Below, piece by piece: positions 42,998 through 46,860 of a stretch of DNA of 46,860 bases. Made by a program: the position numbers and the translations under genes. Within the stretch, counting starts at the first letter, position 1. Each line of letters opens with the position of its first letter. The notes beneath the pieces were generated by a model. That model saw only the letters and a program-made list of their open reading frames with translations. It searched no databases and was not told the DNA's origin. The stretch comes from an uncultured Lachnospiraceae bacterium (GTDB lineage Bacteria; Bacillota; Clostridia; Lachnospirales; Lachnospiraceae), in assembly GCA_949879775.1 (NCBI GenBank), contig CATLBW010000005.1, forward strand, positions 1-46,860, in the 5' to 3' direction.

Positions 42998-43477
42998 ATG
43001 CAGGAGAAAGAATATATTGCAGTGTTGATTCAGAGCCTTGAGAAGAAAAAGGAATTGTTAGATAAGATTATAGCCAAGAATAAGGAACAGAAAACCTTGT
43101 TTGCTGACGAGGACTCAGATCCAGACAGGTTGGAAGATAACATGAGGGAGAAGAGCGGGTTTGTAGATCAGCTCAACGAGCTAGACGGTGGGTTCCAGCA
43201 GATTTATGACAGGATAAAAACTATTCTGCAGAACGAAAAGGAAACTTATAAAGATGAGATAAAGGCGATGCAGAGGCTGATTACGGAGATTACAGAGAGA
43301 AGCACCACCATTCAGGCTCAGGAGCAGAGGAACCATGAGCTTGCCGTGAAGCGATTTGCTACTGTGAAGAAAGGCATCCGTAAGGCACGCACCAGCAATA
43401 ACGTAGCAAGCCAGTATTATAAGAGTATGTCCAATCTGAATATGGTAAATTCTCAGTTCATGGATCAAAGAAATTGA
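42998..43477 (+). CDS. FliT/FlgN-like flagellar chaperone (predicted)
   Basis: 159 residues, almost all helical and highly charged (QSLEKKKELLDKIIAKNKEQ; DQLNELDGGFQQIYDRIKTIL; ITEITERSTTIQAQEQRNH). There is no signal peptide. The long-helix pattern with a central EKSGFVDQLNELDGGF and the position between fliS and flagellin point to a FliT- or FlgN-type export chaperone, but the family is not certain from sequence alone. The ATG at 42998 follows AAAAGGAGGG (42983-42992). Confidence 0.65.
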   Translation: MQEKEYIAVLIQSLEKKKELLDKIIAKNKEQKTLFADEDSDPDRLEDNMREKSGFVDQLNELDGGFQQIYDRIKTILQNEKETYKDEIKAMQRLITEITERSTTIQAQEQRNHELAVKRFATVKKGIRKARTSNNVASQYYKSMSNLNMVNSQFMDQRN

Positions 43478-43507
43478 TATCAAAATAAAAAAATTTAAAA
43501 ATAGGTG

Positions 43508-43534
43508 TTAAGTATAAAAAAAAAGCTCCGATAT
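43508..43534 (+). promoter_or_regulatory. Sigma-28 (flagellar) promoter of flagellin
   Basis: TTAA (43508-43511), a 15-nt spacer and TCCGATAT (43527-43534; consensus GCCGATAT). It lies 138 nt before the flagellin start, implying a leader of about 130 nt. Confidence 0.75.
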
Positions 43535-43630
43535 ATGTTACAAGTAAAGAAAATAAATTACTTAAAGCTTCAGTGGCAGATTTAAGCGGAGCGTACGGCC
43601 GTGAGAAGAAGCCGCAACCCAATTATTAAA

Positions 43631-43664
43631 TGCAGCATGGAAGCTGCAGTACATTCAAGGAGGA
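43631..43664 (+). promoter_or_regulatory. Predicted CsrA-binding region of the flagellin leader
   Basis: TGCAGC (43631-43636) pairs with GCTGCA (43643-43648); the six-base loop is ATGGAA, presenting the A-N-GGA motif in a loop, the known high-affinity CsrA arrangement. A second GGA pair lies in the ribosome-binding site AAGGAGGA (43657-43664), about 20 nt downstream. The CsrA dimer could bridge both and block flagellin translation, as described for the hag leader of Bacillus subtilis. Confidence 0.75.
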
Positions 43665-43671
43665 ATATATT

Positions 43672-44484
43672 ATGGTAGTACAACACAATCTTACAGCAAT
43701 GAATGCAAACAGACAGTTAGGTATCACAACAAGCGCACAGGCTAAGTCAACAGAGAAGTTATCTTCTGGTTACAGAGTTAACCGTGCAGGCGATGACGCT
43801 GCTGGATTATCTATTTCTGAGAAAATGAGAAGCCAGATCAGAGGTTTGAACAAAGCTTCTTCTAACTCCCAGGACGGTGTTTCCTTAATCCAGGTTGCTG
43901 AGGGTGCTTTGAACGAAGTTCACTCTATCTTACAGAGAATGAACGAGCTGGCTACTCAGGCAGCGAACGATACTAACACCACTGTAGACAGGAACGCTAT
44001 CTCCAAAGAGATTGGTCAGTTGTCATCTGAGATTACCAGAATTCAGTCTACAACACAGTTCAACACCATGAACCTGTTAGATGGCTCCTTCACAGGCAAG
44101 AACCTTCAGGTTGGTTCTCTGTCCGGACAGAAGATTGACATCAAGATCAGTAACATGGATGCTAGTAGCTTGAAGGTAACTGGATTGGTTGTAACTTCAT
44201 TTGCACAGGCTGGTTCCGCTATGAACAGCATTCAGAGCGCTATCAACACTGTATCTGAGCAGAGGTCTTACCTCGGAGCTCTCCAGAACAGATTAGAGCA
44301 TACCATTTCTAACTTGGATAACATTTCCGAGAACACATCTGCTGCTGAGTCCCGTATCCGTGACGTTGATATGGCAGAAGAGATGGTTGAGTACAGCAAG
44401 AACAACATTCTTGCACAGGCTGGACAGTCCATGCTTGCACAGGCTAATCAGTCTAACCAGGGTGTATTATCCTTACTCGGCTAA
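43672..44484 (+). CDS. hag: Flagellin
   Basis: 270 residues from the ATG at 43672 (AAGGAGGA upstream); an in-frame ATG at 43630 lies in the CsrA hairpin region and is rejected. It is a short flagellin made only of the conserved D0/D1 parts: the N-terminal VVQHNLTAMNANRQLGITTS and EKLSSGYRVNRAGDDAAGL, and the C-terminal AAESRIRDVDMAEEMVEYSKNNILAQ ending GVLSLLG. A variable outer domain is almost absent. Its codons (AAC, ATC, GCT, TCT rich) look more selected for high expression than those of its neighbours. It has its own promoter and terminator. Confidence 0.98.
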   Translation: MVVQHNLTAMNANRQLGITTSAQAKSTEKLSSGYRVNRAGDDAAGLSISEKMRSQIRGLNKASSNSQDGVSLIQVAEGALNEVHSILQRMNELATQAANDTNTTVDRNAISKEIGQLSSEITRIQSTTQFNTMNLLDGSFTGKNLQVGSLSGQKIDIKISNMDASSLKVTGLVVTSFAQAGSAMNSIQSAINTVSEQRSYLGALQNRLEHTISNLDNISENTSAAESRIRDVDMAEEMVEYSKNNILAQAGQSMLAQANQSNQGVLSLLG

Positions 44485-44505
44485 TCAAATTGGTGGCTAT
44501 CATAG

Positions 44506-44537
44506 AATGGGGTCGGATTGTCCGGCCCCATTTTATT
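44506..44537 (+). terminator. Terminator of flagellin
   Basis: AATGGGGTCGG (44506-44516) pairs with CCGGCCCCATT (44522-44532) with one wobble, followed by TTTATTT. It ends the flagellar cluster. Confidence 0.85.
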
Positions 44538-44540
44538 TGT

Positions 44541-44571
44541 GAAAAACGCCACCGCTACGCCGTCGTTTTTC
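44541..44571 (+). repeat. Inverted repeat after the flagellin terminator
   Basis: GAAAAACG (44541-44548) and CGTTTTTC (44564-44571) flank a GC-rich centre (CCACCGCTACGCCGT). It could act as a second, bidirectional terminator, or belong to the palindrome families of this genome. Confidence 0.5.
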
Positions 44572-44669
44572 TTCCTTATATCTGAAACAATTATCCTGCG
44601 TGAATATATCAAGAACTTAATTTTCGCTGTACTAGGAAAAAGGGAAGGCAGGTGGGGAGATTGACATCG

Positions 44670-45578
44670 ATGGAGCAGCGGCATCAGGAAGACTTGCAGC
44701 TTCTGCAAAAATTGCGTCCTATGGACGATGATTTTATGCGTTGTCTTTTCAAAGATAATATACCATTGGCGGAATTTGTGCTGCGCATTATCACGGATAA
44801 GCCAGACCTGACTATTACAGGCTGCGAGACGCAAAAGGATATGAAAAGGCTGGCGGGAGCGCGCTCTGTCTGCCTGGATGCATACGGCACGGATTCGGCC
44901 GGGAAAAGATACGATTTGGAAATCCAAAGGCAGGAAAAGGGTGCAGACCCGCACAGGGCGAGATACCATGCCAGCGTGCTTGATATAGAGAACCTTCATT
45001 CCGGGCAGGAATTCAAGGAATTGCCGGACACGTATATCATCTTCATCATCGAGAAAGATTTTTACGGAAAGGGGGAACCGGTCTACCCGATTGAGAGGAT
45101 CAACCTGGCTACGGGCAAACCATTTGAAGACGGGGAGCATATCCTGTATGTGAATGGGGAGTACCGTGGGGAATCCGATCTGGGGAGGCTCATGCATGAT
45201 TTTAGATGCACCAAAGCAGACGATATGAATTTTGAACTGTTGGCGGACCGGACACGGTATCTGAAAGAAAATCCGAAGGGAGTGAGTGAGATGTGCCGCA
45301 TTATGGAAGACATGAGAAATGAATCCTTGAAAGAGGGAATAGAAGAGGGTAGGAAAGAAGGCAGGAAAGAGGGTCGGAAAGAGGGTAGGAAAGAAGGTCG
45401 GAAAGAAGGTCGGAAAGAGGGTAGGAAAGAAGGTCGGAAAGAGGGCATCAAAGAAGGCATGAAAGAAGCAGCCCTTCGCATGCTGGTCACAGGGAAGTAT
45501 GCCTTGGAGGAGATTGCAAATATCTCGGGGCTTTCATTGGAGGAAGTAAGCCAGCTGAAAGCGGGGAGGAATGCATAG
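44670..45578 (+). CDS. Rpn family recombination-promoting nuclease / PD-(D/E)XK putative transposase
   Basis: 302 residues from the ATG at 44670; a TTG at 44661 or GTG at 44652 in the same frame are alternatives, since GGTGGGGAG lies at 44652-44660. The N-terminal two thirds match the PDDEXK_2 group: KLRPMDDDFMRCLF, the catalytic-type SVCLDAYG-(gap)-YDLEIQRQ, and ARYHASVLDIENL. Rpn proteins of Escherichia coli are DNA endonucleases that raise RecA-independent recombination; many copies are called transposases. The C-terminus is a run of E-G-R-K units (45345-45440) and a short helical tail. Confidence 0.88.
   Translation: MEQRHQEDLQLLQKLRPMDDDFMRCLFKDNIPLAEFVLRIITDKPDLTITGCETQKDMKRLAGARSVCLDAYGTDSAGKRYDLEIQRQEKGADPHRARYHASVLDIENLHSGQEFKELPDTYIIFIIEKDFYGKGEPVYPIERINLATGKPFEDGEHILYVNGEYRGESDLGRLMHDFRCTKADDMNFELLADRTRYLKENPKGVSEMCRIMEDMRNESLKEGIEEGRKEGRKEGRKEGRKEGRKEGRKEGRKEGRKEGIKEGMKEAALRMLVTGKYALEEIANISGLSLEEVSQLKAGRNA
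45345..45440 (+). repeat. Eight 12-bp tandem repeats encoding E-G-R-K
   Basis: Eight units of GA(A/G)-GG(T/C)-(A/C)GG-AAA lie end to end in frame, followed by two degenerate units encoding EGIK and EGMK (to 45464). Slippage would alter the linker by four residues at a time without breaking the frame. Confidence 0.95.
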
Positions 45579-45591
45579 GGCAGTATCAAAG

Positions 45592-45629
45592 GAGCCGGGA
45601 ATCAAATACAGGTTTCTGGCTCTTTTTTT
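45592..45629 (+). terminator. Terminator of the Rpn-family gene
   Basis: GAGCCGGGAA (45592-45601) pairs with TTTCTGGCTC (45613-45622) using one G-T wobble, followed by TTTTTTT. Confidence 0.85.
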
Positions 45630-45702
45630 GCCCAGAAAGATTCGGGTGTCAAAAGGGTATTGTCAAATAATTTAAAATTCTATTTGCTGGTTAATTTCCA
45701 AG

Positions 45703-45762
45703 ATTTGCTCCCGATATCTAAGAACGATGCTTCGCATCGCCTCAAGATATCGTGACGCAAAT
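45703..45762 (+). repeat. Nested palindrome with GCTTCGC core
   Basis: From outside in: ATTTGC/GCAAAT (45703-45708, 45757-45762), CGATATCT/AGATATCG (45712-45719, 45745-45752) and CGATGC-TTC-GCATCG (45725-45739). The core GCTTCGC is the complement of GCGAAGC. The same style of nesting is seen at 22142-22335 and 46577-46674. No gene is present in the gap 45630-45869. Confidence 0.85.
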
Positions 45763-45869
45763 TTTTAGAAAATATTTTAGTATTGAATTTGGACTTTGTG
45801 GCATCCTTCAAAATTCAAGGCCAATTATGTAAAAATGATAAAATATCATTGATGCATTGTGCATGGATA

Positions 45870-46067
45870 TTATGGATGAAAAGAAATAACTTCATCAGGG
45901 GTGCAATCCAGCGCAATGCAGATTCTTTCTAATGCCAATAAGGTTATATTCTCATTTCTTTTTATATTGTATATTGTTTTATTGTCTATCCCGCCCTTTT
46001 TTATTAGGTAATATTGGGATATACCTTTCTTTCTCATAGTTTCCCAAAGTGGACTGTAATCGACCAA
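45870..46067 (-). CDS. Small XRE-family (Cro/C1-type) HTH transcriptional regulator
   Basis: 65 residues. The start is set at a TTG (46067) because GGAGGTGG lies 5 nt before it on the minus strand; the longer open frame upstream has no start signal and a low-quality sequence. The protein is a single HTH domain: LWETMRKKGISQYYLIKKGGIDNKTIYNIKRNENITLLALERICIALDC, with Q-x-x-L and T-I-Y-N-I at the recognition helix, then a short PDEVISFHP end. Single-domain regulators of this sort are common in Clostridia near mobile or accessory genes. Target unknown. Confidence 0.88.
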   Translation of the reverse strand: MVDYSPLWETMRKKGISQYYLIKKGGIDNKTIYNIKRNENITLLALERICIALDCTPDEVISFHP

Positions 46068-46136
46068 AAAACCACCTCCACCAACATTATGACCCAATAA
46101 ATAAAAATGCAACAGAACGATAGTATGCGTAACGAA

Positions 46137-46166
46137 ATTATACGTTGTGAAAGTAGACGATTTGAA
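46137..46166 (-). promoter_or_regulatory. Possible promoter of the XRE gene
   Basis: On the minus strand TTCAAA (46166-46161), an 18-nt spacer and a perfect TATAAT (46142-46137), giving a leader of roughly 60 nt. Confidence 0.5.
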
Positions 46167-46210
46167 AATAATCGTAGTACAACTTAATGAATTTAAATGA
46201 TATAATTTTT

Positions 46211-46241
46211 TAAACTTGCCACACATCCTAAACTTGCCACA
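46211..46241 (+). repeat. Two 18-bp-spaced copies of a 13-mer upstream of the XRE gene
   Basis: TAAACTTGCCACA occurs at 46211-46223 and again at 46229-46241, exactly 18 bp apart, about 45 bp upstream of the predicted -35 of the XRE gene. It could be a pair of operator half-sites or a relic of slippage. Confidence 0.7.
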
Positions 46242-46347
46242 TATTCTAATAGTCTATGCAATAAGTATAAATCATTTTTAACTGTTTGAATATCTTCGAT
46301 AAAACGAATATAATTGATTATTTGCAATACCAATAAAAGGAGTGATA

Positions 46348-46476
46348 ATGAAAAATACATGGTTTTCAGATGGATTGAAAAATGATTCTATACAGCAAAA
46401 GATGTTGCCCAGTCATCATTACACTTCAATCATGGAAAAACGCAGAGCAAACCACTCGTTAGACAGGTGGTGCTGA
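46348..46476 (+). CDS. Possible small ORF of 42 residues
   Basis: The ATG at 46348 has a good ribosome-binding site (AAAAGGAGTGATA). The product starts MKNTWFSDGLKNDSIQQK and ends HSLDRWC. No family is recognised. It may be a genuine small protein or the remnant 5' end of a decayed gene, since the DNA after it (46477-46828) has no coding potential. Confidence 0.4.
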   Translation: MKNTWFSDGLKNDSIQQKMLPSHHYTSIMEKRRANHSLDRWC

Positions 46477-46828
46477 TTTTGTGTCGTGCGAAGTACAACA
46501 TGGGGATTAGGTTAATTTATTATGGTGAGGAAATAGTTATCTTTCCATTGAAACTGTAAATCAAGCAAACTGACATGCCTGCTTTGCAGGCAACACCACA
46601 TAGATAAGTCCACGGATTGCTTCATGCTTCGCATTCTCGCAATCCTAACAGACATTCGCAATCCGGTCGATTGCAAACATAATTAAGTAATATGCTTATT
46701 TATGTTATTGCATCATACCTGTTGTCGTACCAAATGTCAGTACATCCTTACAAGCAAGCTTGACGGCTGTACTGCCGCTTAGTACTGGACTTATACAGTA
46801 AATAGTTACGAAACGGAAGAAGGTGAAA
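46477..46828 (+). other. Non-coding accessory region with palindromes
   Basis: No gene is seen. It contains GCCTGC-TTT-GCAGGC (46577-46591); GGATTGC/GCAATCC (46614-46620, 46639-46645) enclosing ATGC-TTC-GCAT; GCAATC/GATTGC (46658-46663, 46669-46674); and CAGTAC/GTACTG (46738-46743, 46769-46774). The GCTTCGC core occurs at 46626-46632. Confidence 0.7.
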
Positions 46829-46860
46829 GTGATCAAAAAAACAATTAGAAATTTCAAAGT
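46829..46860 (+). CDS. Start of a further gene (partial)
   Basis: A GTG at 46829 follows GGAAGAAGG (46815-46823) and opens a frame reading MIKKTIRNFK to the window edge; a GTG at 46823 in the same frame is an alternative. Too short to identify. Confidence 0.3.
   Translation, partial: MIKKTIRNFK

Noticed and set aside
45870-46226. 118-residue version of the XRE regulator
   Set aside because: The first 53 codons are low-complexity, lack a start signal and cover the predicted promoter; a TTG start at 46067 has a proper ribosome-binding site.

Overview
The window looks like a chromosomal segment from a motile, anaerobic, low-to-mid GC Firmicute, most likely a member of the Lachnospiraceae (Clostridia). 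This is an inference. It rests on the spc/alpha ribosomal gene order with adk, map, a KOW-domain gene and infA; strong AGGAGG ribosome-binding sites; a class III (oxygen-sensitive) ribonucleotide reductase; a FlgM/FliW/CsrA flagellar circuit; a class B sortase; and several large secreted repeat proteins. No tRNA, rRNA, CRISPR array, insertion sequence or prophage was recognised.

Layout. (1) 1-9.9 kb, + strand: end of the spc operon and the alpha operon: rpsH(partial)-rplF-rplR-rpsE-rpmD-rplO-secY-adk-map-KOW-infA, then, from a new promoter at 5820-5848, rpmJ-rpsM-rpsK-rpsD-rpoA-rplQ. Several gaps here are unusually long for a ribosomal operon and carry related imperfect palindromes. (2) 10-22.1 kb: a housekeeping and envelope mix: putP, a minus-strand secreted Ig-like/NlpC-P60 protein, nrdD-nrdG behind a pair of NrdR-box-like sites, a small unknown gene overlapping an L,D-transpeptidase gene, a minus-strand methyltransferase gene broken by one amber codon, a 56-residue ORF, an Lgt-family gene with an altered signature, and an unknown helical protein. 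(3) 22.1-32.6 kb: a cell-surface locus: a nested palindrome cluster, a 250-nt leader, a 2390-residue secreted protein with about 24 repeats, a class B sortase with a cytoplasmic N-terminal domain, and a leucine-rich-repeat protein ending in a TPKTG-type sorting signal. (4) 32.7-44.5 kb: the late flagellar cluster flgM-flgN-flgK1-flgK2-flgL-fliW-csrA-flaG-fliD-fliS-fliT-like-flagellin. (5) 44.5-46.9 kb: an accessory end with an Rpn/PD-(D/E)XK nuclease gene carrying a 12-bp tandem repeat, a small XRE regulator, palindromic intergenic DNA and the first codons of a further gene.

How the parts work together. The flagellar cluster appears to be under two layers of control that can be read from the sequence. 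Three sigma-28-type promoters (upstream of flgM, flaG and flagellin) share the same architecture, and the operon encodes the anti-sigma factor FlgM. fliW and csrA sit 1 nt apart, and the flagellin leader has a hairpin with GGA in its loop just upstream of a GGA-containing Shine-Dalgarno sequence, the expected CsrA target. In the surface locus the sortase lies directly before a protein with a sorting signal, so the two are a likely enzyme-substrate pair; the giant repeat protein has no sorting signal and must be released or held another way.

The most unusual items are the surface locus with its unexplained leader, the palindrome families (several containing the GCGAAGC/GCGAAAGC mini-hairpin core), the amber codon at the conserved tyrosine of a methyltransferase motif, the tandem flgK pair, and the Lgt-like protein lacking the usual Lgt signature residues.
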